Shown here one piece after another: positions 53,170 through 61,392 of a DNA stretch of 64,000 bases. How positions within the stretch are numbered: position 1 is the first letter of the stretch; every line of letters starts with the position of its first letter. The notes below the pieces were generated by a model. It was not told where the DNA came from. It worked only from the letters and a program-made list of their open reading frames with translations, and made no database searches. Made by a program: the position numbers and the translations under genes. Origin of the DNA: Halorhabdus sp. BNX81 (GTDB taxonomy: Archaea > Halobacteriota > Halobacteria > Halobacteriales > Haloarculaceae); assembly GCF_029229925.1 (NCBI RefSeq), contig NZ_CP107254.1, forward strand, positions 124,001 through 188,000. The letters run 5' to 3'.

Positions 53170-53425
53170 ACTAGCGGAATTGGAAGAATGTCATATCCGC
53201 AGTAGATAATCATTCAATAAGTCGCAGTCTTGGGATTTCGCCATGGAATTCGCCACGATCTATGAGTATAATATCACGGGCCGGACCATTCTTTCGGGGG
53301 GCAACCGGTTCCAACGGTCACCATGGCCCCCTCTCGAGACGGGATTCGAATCACGTCGACCTGCAGAGGGGGACCGGTGTCTCTCGGCGTCCGTGTTTAT
53401 CCCTCGCGAGCGCGTATGGGTGAGC
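53170..53425. other. Intergenic region before the Bat-like gene
   Basis: About 250 bases with no gene. It holds a TTTAT box at 53395-53400, which is 26-30 nt before the ATG at 53426, and AT-rich DNA near 53260-53280. Confidence 0.45.
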
Positions 53426-54172
53426 ATGCGCGAGTTGGCTTTCGCCCTGGAGTACGACGCCGGGTGCAACCGGGTTGCGGATACGCTCGCCGAGCATTCG
53501 GGGGCACGGATTCGGTCGCTGTCGCTGCACGCTACCGACGAGCGCCTCTGGCGGGTCGACCACGCGAGCGGTTCGCCCGACGCACTCGACGCGATCGAGG
53601 ACGCGTTCCGCACCACTGACTACTACGCCGACTGTCTCGCGACAGACGACTGTGGCGCGACCCAGACGACGGACGTCCTCGATCGATCAGCCGAGACGCT
53701 CGTTCTCTATTCGTACTGGGAGCGGACGCCCGTCTGCGTTTCCGTGCCCCACCTCGCACTGGATCACCTCGGCGACGGCCTCTTGTTCGATACGCGCCAC
53801 GAGGGCCGCCATTACACCTGGCGGATCATCCACTCGGGGACCGGCGACGTCGCGGCCTTTTTCGATGCACTCGAGACCGCCGTCGGTGACTGCGCCGAGA
53901 TGGAGATGCTCCGGACGGGCGTGACGGCCGATCCCGGATCGGGTGAGGACGGTGAGGCGACGCTTCTCGCCCCTGAACAAGAGGCTGCCCTGCGGGCGGC
54001 CGTCGAGCACGGCTACTACGAGAATCCGCGAGACGTCGACGTCGCCGACCTCGCCGAACACTTAGATGTGCCCCGGTCGACGCTCACCTACCGGCTGCGA
54101 CGCGCGGAAGAACAGCTCGCGAAGGGGTACGTGGCGGGAGACCCCCGTCCGGAAGCGCCGCCGACAGGGTGA
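53426..54172 (+). CDS. Bat-type HTH transcription regulator
   Basis: This 248-residue protein has an N-terminal sensor-like domain of unknown ligand and a C-terminal helix-turn-helix of the bacterioopsin-activator family (about 190-240): LRAAVEHGYYENPRDVDVADLAEHLDVPRSTLTYRLRRAEEQL, split here only by loops. Such regulators control single targets in haloarchaea. A GTG at 53420 is an alternative start. The neighbouring exported protein and Zn/Cd ATPase genes are possible targets, but nothing proves it. Confidence 0.85.
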   Translation: MRELAFALEYDAGCNRVADTLAEHSGARIRSLSLHATDERLWRVDHASGSPDALDAIEDAFRTTDYYADCLATDDCGATQTTDVLDRSAETLVLYSYWERTPVCVSVPHLALDHLGDGLLFDTRHEGRHYTWRIIHSGTGDVAAFFDALETAVGDCAEMEMLRTGVTADPGSGEDGEATLLAPEQEAALRAAVEHGYYENPRDVDVADLAEHLDVPRSTLTYRLRRAEEQLAKGYVAGDPRPEAPPTG

Positions 54173-54265
54173 GCACGTGTGGACTGTGCTTTCGTTTCCT
54201 ACAGCGAGACGGTAGCAGTCAGTAACCCAGAAAATAGTTATGCCTGAAACGATGATTTGACACCA

Positions 54266-55141
54266 ATGAGGTCAAGCGGCCCCACTCGTCGACAGGTACT
54301 CGCGGGAGCAGGTGCAGTCGGGGCTTCCGGGCTCGGTTTTCTGGGCTACTCGACTGACAACCCAGTACATCGGTCGTCGATCGACCGGACCGAAACACGG
54401 CAGGTATCGCACGATCCCGATGTGGGGGAGGTCTGGGTCGGGAATTTTCAGTTCGGGGAGCGGCTGCCGGAGATGGATCTCACACAACTCATCGGCGTGC
54501 AATACGGTGGGCGGGATTCTCACGACTACCGGTTCTTTGACGTCATCGGGGTCACGATCACACACGGCAACTCGGGTGCGGACAGGCCATCGTTCGACCG
54601 ACACTGGCTGGATATCGGATCGCGCGAAACCCGTCTGTTAACGCCGGTCGATCCACTTGATTACGATTCGATTCAGGGGGGCGCTCTCGTCTCGCCGGCC
54701 GTTATCACCGAGAACCTTCCGATCGAACGTGGCCAGCTGGACGACCCGTCCGTGATCATGGATCTCATCACGAGCGGGACGTTCACCGGGACGACTGGCT
54801 TGAGAGGGAACGAACATGTGGAACGCGATCTCGAACTGATCGACGCCTTCTTGAACCACTATTCACCCGAGCGATCCGATCGATTGACACGGACTGGACT
54901 CCTCTATGCGCTCCATAAGGACCAAACGACCGACTACGACGGCCACCCAGATGCGGAGTCCGAAAGAGGGTACCTGTGGCATTGCGACAGTGTGGCTGCC
55001 CACGTCGTTCAGTATGAGGGGTTCTTCCTCGAACCGTCCAGCAGTACGTATCAATTCAACGTCTCCCAACGTATCCCACGGCCGAGTATTCTGGGGGACC
55101 CGACCGTCGAATCCACCCTCTCCATCGAGATTTCCCCATGA
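54266..55141 (+). CDS. Tat-exported protein of unknown function
   Basis: This 291-residue protein starts with a twin-arginine signal, RSSGPTRRQVLAGAGAVGASGLGFLGYS, typical of haloarchaeal export through Tat, and probably keeps no other membrane helix. The mature part has scattered aromatic and acidic residues with no motif I recognise and ends SIEISP. It is flanked by a Bat-like regulator and a heavy-metal ATPase. No known domain is visible. Confidence 0.75.
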   Translation: MRSSGPTRRQVLAGAGAVGASGLGFLGYSTDNPVHRSSIDRTETRQVSHDPDVGEVWVGNFQFGERLPEMDLTQLIGVQYGGRDSHDYRFFDVIGVTITHGNSGADRPSFDRHWLDIGSRETRLLTPVDPLDYDSIQGGALVSPAVITENLPIERGQLDDPSVIMDLITSGTFTGTTGLRGNEHVERDLELIDAFLNHYSPERSDRLTRTGLLYALHKDQTTDYDGHPDAESERGYLWHCDSVAAHVVQYEGFFLEPSSSTYQFNVSQRIPRPSILGDPTVESTLSIEISP

Positions 55142-55249
55142 TCACTCCCGTTTCACGCTGGCCCGGGCAATCGACGAGCGGGACGGCTCGCGTCCGGACA
55201 CACAGCTTTCCCCCTGTCCGTGTGTCTGTCCCCTGAACCACTGACGATC

Positions 55250-55263
55250 TTGGAATATTCCAA
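55250..55263. promoter_or_regulatory. Palindrome before the Zn/Cd ATPase gene
   Basis: TTGGAATATTCCAA is a perfect 14-bp palindrome just upstream of a GCTTATCG box (55267-55274), which is about 30 nt before the ATG at 55301. It is well placed for a metal-sensing repressor or activator. Confidence 0.55.
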
Positions 55264-55300
55264 CGAAGGCTTATCGAACTGTCGCCCGTAGCTCGAAGTA

Positions 55301-57796
55301 ATGAGCGACGACGAGATGGCAGCGAGTTCGGGCGGTGGGGAACCGCCGACAGCGCGGGGTGCAGACGGCAAGACAGGCAAAGCGGTTACGGCCCGGCTCG
55401 CCGTCCCCGAGATGGATTGTCCGTCGTGTGCGAGCAAGGTCGACGGGAGCCTCGAACGCGTCGACGGGATCACCGAGGTGTCGCTGTCGCCCACCAAAGG
55501 AACCGCGACGGTGACGTTCGATCCCGAACGGACGAGCGAGGAGGGGGTGATCGCGGCCATCGAGGGCGCGGGCTACGAAGTTCTCGACGGCGGGAGCGGG
55601 GACGAGAGCGAGAGGGGCACCGACGGCCCCGACGTTGCCCCGCCGACCGAGATCTGGACGAGTCCGCGGGCGATCAAGACTTGGATCGGTGCAGCCTTCC
55701 TCGTGGCCGGCCTGGCCGTCGAGTTCCTCCTCACCGGTGGGAACGTCGAGGTCGCCGCTGTCCTCGACTATCCCATTGCGGTCGCTGACGCCCTGTTCCT
55801 CGTCGCGATCGTCGTCAGCGGCGCGCCGGTCGTCCGGAGCGGAATCTACTCGGCACGCAACCGGAGCCTCGACATCGACCTGCTGATGGGCGTGGCCATC
55901 ATCGCGGCGACGGGGATCGGCTACGTCGTCGAGGCCGCGACCCTGGCCGTCCTGTTTTCCATCGCCGAACTGCTGGAGGACTACGCGATGGACCGGGCGC
56001 GCGATTCCCTGCGGGAGTTGATGGAGCTGTCGCCCGACGAGGCAACAGTTCGGCGGGAGGCCGCAGCGACCGACGGGAGTGAGGCCTCCGAACGAGCGAG
56101 CGGTGAAACCGCGAGCAGAGATGGTGAAGAGGTAACCGTCCCGGCCGAGGATGTCGCGGTCGGCGAGACGGTCCTCGTCCGGCCGGGCGAGAAGATCCCA
56201 CTGGACGGCGTCGTTCGCGAGGGCGAGAGCGCGGTCGACGAGTCACCGATCACCGGCGAGAGCATGCCAGTCGAGAAGGGCGCTGGTGACGAGGTGTTCG
56301 CGGGTTCGATCACCGCGGAGGGCTATCTCGAGGTCGAGGTTACCTCGACTTCCGGGGACTCGACGCTCGCACGCATCATCGAACTGGTCCAGGACGCGGA
56401 GGCAAACCGCACCGAAAGCGAGCAGTTCGTCGACCGCTTCGCCGGCTACTACACGCCTGTGGTCGTCGTGCTGGCGATCCTGACCGCTGTCGTCCCGCCG
56501 CTGTTGATCACCGGGAGTGCGACGCTCGCGCTCGCAGGTTATGAACTCGTCCTGCCGGGTGGCTGGCGGCCCTGGTTCGTCCGCGGGCTGACGCTTTTGG
56601 TGATCGCCTGCCCCTGTGCGTTCGTGATCTCGACGCCGGTCTCGGTCGTCTCGGGGATCACCAGCGCCGCCAAGAACGGCGTCCTGATCAAGGGCGGCAA
56701 CCATCTGGAGGCGATGGGCGACGTCGACGCCATCGCGCTTGACAAGACCGGCACGCTCACGAAGGGCGAACTCGCGGTGACGGACGTCGTTCCCGTGGGC
56801 GAGCGCGAGGAAGGCGACGTACTCCGGCGGGCGGCGGCCTTAGAGCGCCGGAGCGAACACCCGATCGCGGCCGCGATCCGCGAGCGTGCCGATCGCGCGG
56901 AGATCGACCCGCCCGACCCCGACGACTTCGAGAGCCTCACCGGCAAGGGCGTCCGGGCCGAGGTGGGGGGCGAGACAGCCTACGCCGGCACGCCGGCGCT
57001 GTTCGACGAGCTTGGACTCGATCTGGGGGCGCTGGGGTTCGAGACGGGCGGGGACGCCCGGACCGACGGCGGCAGTCTCGAGGGCCGGGCGGCGTCCGGA
57101 GAGACCGTCGCCGAGCGGATCGCCGCCCTCGAGCGCGAGGGCAAGACCATCGTGGTCGTCGGCACCGCGAGCGAGGTCTGGGGCGTCGTCGCGGTCGCCG
57201 ACGAAGTCCGGCCGACGGCCAGGCGTGCGGTCGAGCGGCTTCACGACCTCGGCGTCGAGCACGTCGTCATGCTGACTGGCGACAACGAGGGCACCGCCCG
57301 GGCGATCGCTGCGGAAGCCGGCGTCGATGACTACCGTGCCGAACTGCTGCCCGAGGACAAGGTCAGCGCCGTCGAGACGTTACAGGCCGAGTACGGCGAC
57401 GTGGCGATGGTCGGGGACGGCATCAACGACGCGCCCGCGCTGGCAACCGCCGACGTGGCTGTCGCGATGGGTGCCGCCGGAACCGACACGGCGCTGGAAA
57501 CCGCCGATATCGCGCTTTTGGGTGACGATATCGGCAAGTTGCCCTATCTGTACTCGCTGTCGAACCGGGCCAACGGCGTGATCAGACAGAACATCTGGGC
57601 CAGCCTGGGCGTGAAAGCGCTGCTGGCGGTCGGCGTCCCGATCGGCTACGTTACCGTCGCGGTCGCGGTCGTGGTCGGCGACATGGGCATGAGCCTCGGG
57701 GTCACGGGCAACGCGATGCGGCTGGCCCGGATCGAGCCCGATTCGGACGCAACTGTCACTCCGTCCGCTCGTCAGGGGTCGGCAGCCGAACGGTGA
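55301..57796 (+). CDS. P1B-2 type Zn/Cd/Pb-exporting ATPase
   Basis: This metal pump of 831 residues has an N-terminal heavy-metal-binding domain (MDCPSCAS, Cys40/Cys43), the membrane CPC motif (437-439), phosphorylation Asp481 in DKTGTLT, the SEHPIAA nucleotide block, and GDGINDAPALA. The last helices contain the Lys in SLGVKALL and the Asp in VVGDMGMSL, which mark the Zn/Cd/Pb (P1B-2) group rather than copper pumps. An in-frame repeat-derived insert (about 258-275) lies before the actuator domain. It ends overlapping the kinase gene by 41 nt, tail to tail. Confidence 0.93.
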   Translation: MSDDEMAASSGGGEPPTARGADGKTGKAVTARLAVPEMDCPSCASKVDGSLERVDGITEVSLSPTKGTATVTFDPERTSEEGVIAAIEGAGYEVLDGGSGDESERGTDGPDVAPPTEIWTSPRAIKTWIGAAFLVAGLAVEFLLTGGNVEVAAVLDYPIAVADALFLVAIVVSGAPVVRSGIYSARNRSLDIDLLMGVAIIAATGIGYVVEAATLAVLFSIAELLEDYAMDRARDSLRELMELSPDEATVRREAAATDGSEASERASGETASRDGEEVTVPAEDVAVGETVLVRPGEKIPLDGVVREGESAVDESPITGESMPVEKGAGDEVFAGSITAEGYLEVEVTSTSGDSTLARIIELVQDAEANRTESEQFVDRFAGYYTPVVVVLAILTAVVPPLLITGSATLALAGYELVLPGGWRPWFVRGLTLLVIACPCAFVISTPVSVVSGITSAAKNGVLIKGGNHLEAMGDVDAIALDKTGTLTKGELAVTDVVPVGEREEGDVLRRAAALERRSEHPIAAAIRERADRAEIDPPDPDDFESLTGKGVRAEVGGETAYAGTPALFDELGLDLGALGFETGGDARTDGGSLEGRAASGETVAERIAALEREGKTIVVVGTASEVWGVVAVADEVRPTARRAVERLHDLGVEHVVMLTGDNEGTARAIAAEAGVDDYRAELLPEDKVSAVETLQAEYGDVAMVGDGINDAPALATADVAVAMGAAGTDTALETADIALLGDDIGKLPYLYSLSNRANGVIRQNIWASLGVKALLAVGVPIGYVTVAVAVVVGDMGMSLGVTGNAMRLARIEPDSDATVTPSARQGSAAER
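56099..56114. repeat. Palindromic element inside the Zn/Cd ATPase gene
   Basis: AGCGGTGAAACCGCGA matches the intergenic element at 19961-19976 at 15 of 16 bases. It is read in frame and adds a Ser/Glu/Arg-rich stretch to the protein between the second helices and the actuator domain. Confidence 0.6.
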
Positions 57797-59747
57797 CGAC
57801 GCTGCCGCGGGGGTCGTTGGTGGCGAACGAAAGCTGACCGTCGGAATGCTGGACGATGAGGTGGACGAGCCACAACCCGATACCGCGCCCGTGAAACAGC
57901 GGCTCGATGTCCTGGGTACCGGTCAACACCTGGCGCTCCATCTCGGGGATCCCCGGCCCGTCATCGGCGACGTTGATTTCGACGATGCCATCGTCTGTCG
58001 TGACCGTGATCGTGATCGTCGGCGTGGATTGGTCCGAGTGAGTCACAGCGTTCTCGACGAGTTCTTCGATCGCCCGGTCGAGGTATTCTACCGTGAGAAC
58101 GGGCTGTTCGGTCGGGAGATCGACCGTCAACTCGGCCGTCGGATACTGTTCGCGCAGGTCGGCGACCACGCTCTCGACGACCGCAACCGCATCGCGTTGG
58201 ACCGTCGGGCGGGATTCGGCCAGGAAACTCGTGATCTCCCGTTCTTTCTCCACTGTGGCCCGGAGTTGCTCTCCCGTTCGGATGATCCGTTCCGCACTCT
58301 CTCGGGGGTCCGCCGTCGTCGCGTCGGCGATCGAATCGGCGTTGCCCAGGATGACAGTGAGCGCGTTGTTGAGATTGTGCCGCAGGACCCGGTCGATCGT
58401 CTGGATCTGGGTAATGCGTGCCCGCCGGTCGGAAACGTCCCTGATGAGCCCGATGAACCCGGTGATCTCGCCGTCCCGGTCCCGGAGATAGAAGACGTTC
58501 GTCTCGCCCGGGAACACCTGTCCGGACTGCTTCTCGTAGCGGACTGTCTGAACGAACGTTGGGTCCTCCAGGTGCTGGCTCAGGGATTCCCCCATCGCCT
58601 GAAATTCGTCGTCGCTCTCACAGATGGCAGCCGTCGGCTTTCCCTCGATCTCGTCTAAACTGTATCCGAACAGCTCTGTAAACGCCGGGTTGCAATCGAC
58701 GATCCGTCGATCGGTGTCGGCGACCAGGATGGCGTCTCTGATGCTGTCGAACAGCGATTCGTAGCGTTCCCGTGCTCGCCGGAGATCCTCGACCATCTCC
58801 CGGTGATCTGTGACGTCCCGAAGCGACGCTCCCACTCCCTGGATCGCCCCGTCGGCGTCACGTAACGGCCAGTATCGGACGTCGAGCACGCGATCGTCTT
58901 CGCCAGCGTGTGTCCGCGTCATCTCGAACTGGACCTGTTCGCCCGCCAGTGCGTCCCCGAGGTGGGGTTCGACTGTCCTGAACTCCCTGTCGTCGAGTAC
59001 ACTATCGAGTGTCCGACCGTGGACCATTTCCGCCTCGATACCGTGAAACGACCGATAAGCCTCGTTGGCGAACAGAAACTGCAACTCCGAATCGATGGCC
59101 GCAAGCTGGTCGCGCGAACTCTCGACGGCCTGTTTGTAGTGGGTGATCCGCCGCTCGCGCTCCTTGCGCTCGGAGATGTTTCGGGCGATCGCGACCCGGT
59201 ATCGGCGACCGTCGATATCGACGTCCGATGCCGAAATCTCGACCGGGACCGTGGTTCCGTCGGCCCGGACATGGGCCGTCTCGTAGTACTCTAATTCCCT
59301 GCCCTCCGGTGAATCCAAAAATTCCTTGAACTCATTCGGGTCCGCGAACTCGGGGTTGATCTCGGCGACGGACATCCCGACGAGCGTCGAGCGATCGTAC
59401 CCGAGGACGTTGCTTGCGGTCCGGTTTACGTCTTCGATCGTCCCCGTCGTCGGGTCCATCAGGAACACGCTGTCGGTCGCTTCGTCGACCAGCCGTCGAA
59501 ACAGCGTCGTCTCGCGCTCGCGCTCGCGCATCTGGTCCGCCTGTCTCGCCGTGACGGCCCCGGCGGCCACGAAGACGACCATGATCACGATTCGGATGTA
59601 CAGTTCGTGGGCCGGTATGTCTGTCAGGAGTAGCGCGACGAACGGCGTCCCCTCGTAGAAGAACATGGCGTCTAAAACCGCATCGAGAACCCAGACGGAC
59701 ATTCCGAGGGCCACAGCGACCGCCAGAATCCCCCTCGTGGTTCGCAT
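57756..59747 (-). CDS. Three-PAS sensor histidine kinase
   Basis: This 663-residue kinase has two N-terminal membrane helices (about 7-28 and 45-65), three PAS domains (about 80-205, 215-330, 335-455; NISERKERE, DVTDHREM and DVSDRRAR mark their ends), a haloarchaeal H-box RHNLNNALTVI, and a HATPase with VENAVTHSD, DDGPGIP and GRGIGLWLV. The start at 59747 has a TTAAG box 28 nt upstream. No receiver protein is adjacent. PAS domains may sense redox, light or small molecules. Confidence 0.9.
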   Translation of the reverse strand: MRTTRGILAVAVALGMSVWVLDAVLDAMFFYEGTPFVALLLTDIPAHELYIRIVIMVVFVAAGAVTARQADQMRERERETTLFRRLVDEATDSVFLMDPTTGTIEDVNRTASNVLGYDRSTLVGMSVAEINPEFADPNEFKEFLDSPEGRELEYYETAHVRADGTTVPVEISASDVDIDGRRYRVAIARNISERKERERRITHYKQAVESSRDQLAAIDSELQFLFANEAYRSFHGIEAEMVHGRTLDSVLDDREFRTVEPHLGDALAGEQVQFEMTRTHAGEDDRVLDVRYWPLRDADGAIQGVGASLRDVTDHREMVEDLRRARERYESLFDSIRDAILVADTDRRIVDCNPAFTELFGYSLDEIEGKPTAAICESDDEFQAMGESLSQHLEDPTFVQTVRYEKQSGQVFPGETNVFYLRDRDGEITGFIGLIRDVSDRRARITQIQTIDRVLRHNLNNALTVILGNADSIADATTADPRESAERIIRTGEQLRATVEKEREITSFLAESRPTVQRDAVAVVESVVADLREQYPTAELTVDLPTEQPVLTVEYLDRAIEELVENAVTHSDQSTPTITITVTTDDGIVEINVADDGPGIPEMERQVLTGTQDIEPLFHGRGIGLWLVHLIVQHSDGQLSFATNDPRGSVVTVRLPTPDERTE

Positions 59748-59877
59748 GTGGTGTACTGACACTCGGCACGGACTTAACTCACCCGGCGAGGGCAACCTGT
59801 GACCGCGCCGTTCAGATAGTCATCTGCCTCCGATCGCTCCAGACGGTAGGTGGTTGGCTCACCGAACGATCACGCTG

Positions 59878-60516
59878 CTATCGCTGTGCCTCAGTGACGA
59901 CGGTTGCCAGCTCCCGGGTCGCGACTGCCGGCTCGTCCGCGTCCGTGATTTCGGTAATCACCGCAACGCCGTCCGCCCCGGCCTCGACTACCTCGCTTGC
60001 GTTCTCGGTGGTGACGCCCCCGATTCCCACGACCGGGATGTCGACGGCGTCGACGATATCCGCCAGACGGTCGGTGCCGATGGCGTACTCATCGTCATCG
60101 ATGTCGTCCTTCGAGCCGGTGGCGTAGATCGCCCCGACGCCGAGGTAGTCCGTCCCGGCTGCTTCGGCCTCGCGGGCGTCGTCGACGAACGACACTGACC
60201 GCCCGATGATCGCGTCTTCGCCGAGCAAGTCACGAGCGACAGCCACGGGTAGATCCTCGTCGCCGAGGTGGACGCCGTCGGCATCGAGTGCGAGTGCGAG
60301 GTCGACCCGGTCGTTGACGATGAAGGTGACGCCCGCCTCCCGGGTGTGCTCCCGGATTAGCCGCCCGGTCTCGTAGCGCTCCCGCGCGCTGCGGTCCTTT
60401 TCACGCAGTTGCACCACGTCCACGCCGCCGTCGACCGCCGACGCGACGACTTCGGGGGTCGTTCGCTCGCCGGAGAGCGATTCCTGGGTGACCAGATAGA
60501 CGTTCCAGTCGGGCAT
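59878..60516 (-). CDS. thiE: Thiamine-phosphate synthase
   Basis: ThiE joins the pyrimidine and thiazole phosphates into thiamine phosphate. The 212-residue barrel begins MPDWNVYLVTQ, has QLREKDRSARERYETG, FIVNDRVDLALALDADGVHLGDEDLP and the glycine-rich GIGGVTTENASEV phosphate site. An in-frame ATG at 60522 is also possible. It stands 39 nt from the DUF123 gene on the same strand. Thiamine pyrophosphate is the cofactor of the POR enzyme in the window, though no operon links them. Confidence 0.93.
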   Translation of the reverse strand: MPDWNVYLVTQESLSGERTTPEVVASAVDGGVDVVQLREKDRSARERYETGRLIREHTREAGVTFIVNDRVDLALALDADGVHLGDEDLPVAVARDLLGEDAIIGRSVSFVDDAREAEAAGTDYLGVGAIYATGSKDDIDDDEYAIGTDRLADIVDAVDIPVVGIGGVTTENASEVVEAGADGVAVITEITDADEPAVATRELATVVTEAQR

Positions 60517-60555
60517 AGCCATGTCTGGGTCCGGCGTCGGTGAGTGCGTTGTGGT

Positions 60556-60981
60556 TCAGCGATCGACTGCCGCGTCGTGGGCTCCCTCGACCGTCCGCCG
60601 GAGTTCAGCGATGTCGGGCGCGTACGCGAGATGCGTATTGCAATCACAGTCCGAAGCCCCGATCCCCGCAACCGGTTGGGCTTCGGCCGCGATCTCCCTG
60701 GCGACTGGACATTCGATGTCTTCGTCGACCGTCTTCACCACGTCCGTCAATTCCGTCCCGGGGTGCCCCAGCAGGTAATCGACGTGCCAGTGGCGAACGT
60801 CCCGCTCGCCCGCCGCGAGTTCGCGGTGGCGGTCGATCCGGCCGAACCCGCCCGTCCCGAAGGCGCTGCCGGTGTAGGCGTACCCGCCAGCCGCCAGCTC
60901 GCGCTCGCCCGCCGCGCCGAAGGTGATCGTCGCCGCTTGATCGAGGGTGACGAGGAGCGTATAGGTTCCCTGGGCTGTCAT
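60556..60981 (-). CDS. DUF123/GIY-YIG-like protein
   Basis: This 141-residue protein matches the DUF123 family, related to GIY-YIG nucleases and often fused to endonuclease III. It has YTLLVTLDQAATITFG (with the aromatic/Gly pattern), GGYAYTGSAFGTGGFGRIDRH, RHWHVDYLLGHP and a Cys-rich block GASDCDCNTHLAYAP. The start at 60981 fits the family. Function is probably DNA-related but untested. It is divergent from feoA. Confidence 0.82.
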   Translation of the reverse strand: MTAQGTYTLLVTLDQAATITFGAAGERELAAGGYAYTGSAFGTGGFGRIDRHRELAAGERDVRHWHVDYLLGHPGTELTDVVKTVDEDIECPVAREIAAEAQPVAGIGASDCDCNTHLAYAPDIAELRRTVEGAHDAAVDR

Positions 60982-61111
60982 CGATCGCCCGTTCGTCAGT
61001 GGTTCCGAAAGGTCTACCGGAGTCAGCCGCTCGAACCATGTTCTTGGCCGCCCTAAATCATCACGTTTGTCCACATCTGTTTTCAGCGGGTGGGAACACC
61101 CCTGTGCCCTT

Positions 61112-61150
61112 TTTGGTGAACCTAGCTAATCCGTAGTTAGGTGAGACTAA
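61112..61150 (+). promoter_or_regulatory. DtxR/IdeR-like iron boxes before feoA
   Basis: TTAGGTGAGACTAA at 61137-61150 abuts the feoA ATG and matches the DtxR/IdeR iron-box core TTAGGTTAGSCTAA at 12 of 14 positions. A second, weaker box (TTTGGTGAACCTAGC) begins near 61112. Iron-loaded DtxR-family repressors are known in haloarchaea, so iron repression of feoAB is expected. Confidence 0.6.
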
Positions 61151-61390
61151 ATGAGTGAGGTACTGGCCGACGTGGGTTCAGGGGAGTCCGTCCGGTTGAC
61201 CGAGGTACCGGACGGGGACACGCGCGCACGGCTGTTACGGCTGGGATTTCTGGACGGGGCCGTCGAGTGTCGCCACCATATCCGGAAGGGGCCGGTGATC
61301 GTGCGGCGCAACGGAACGGATCTCGCACTCGGCTCGGACCTCGCTAGCGAGATCGAGATCGAACGGCCGACCACGGAGGCCAGTGATTGA
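61151..61390 (+). CDS. feoA: FeoA iron transport protein
   Basis: FeoA is a small SH3-like cytoplasmic partner of the FeoB iron(II) channel. The 79-residue protein has RLTEVPDGDTRARLLRLGFLDGA and the end block VIVRRNGTDLALGSDLASEIEIE, the normal FeoA fold. feoB starts 2 nt after its stop, so the two are co-expressed. Iron boxes upstream suggest regulation by iron. Confidence 0.93.
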   Translation: MSEVLADVGSGESVRLTEVPDGDTRARLLRLGFLDGAVECRHHIRKGPVIVRRNGTDLALGSDLASEIEIERPTTEASD

Positions 61391-61392
61391 GT

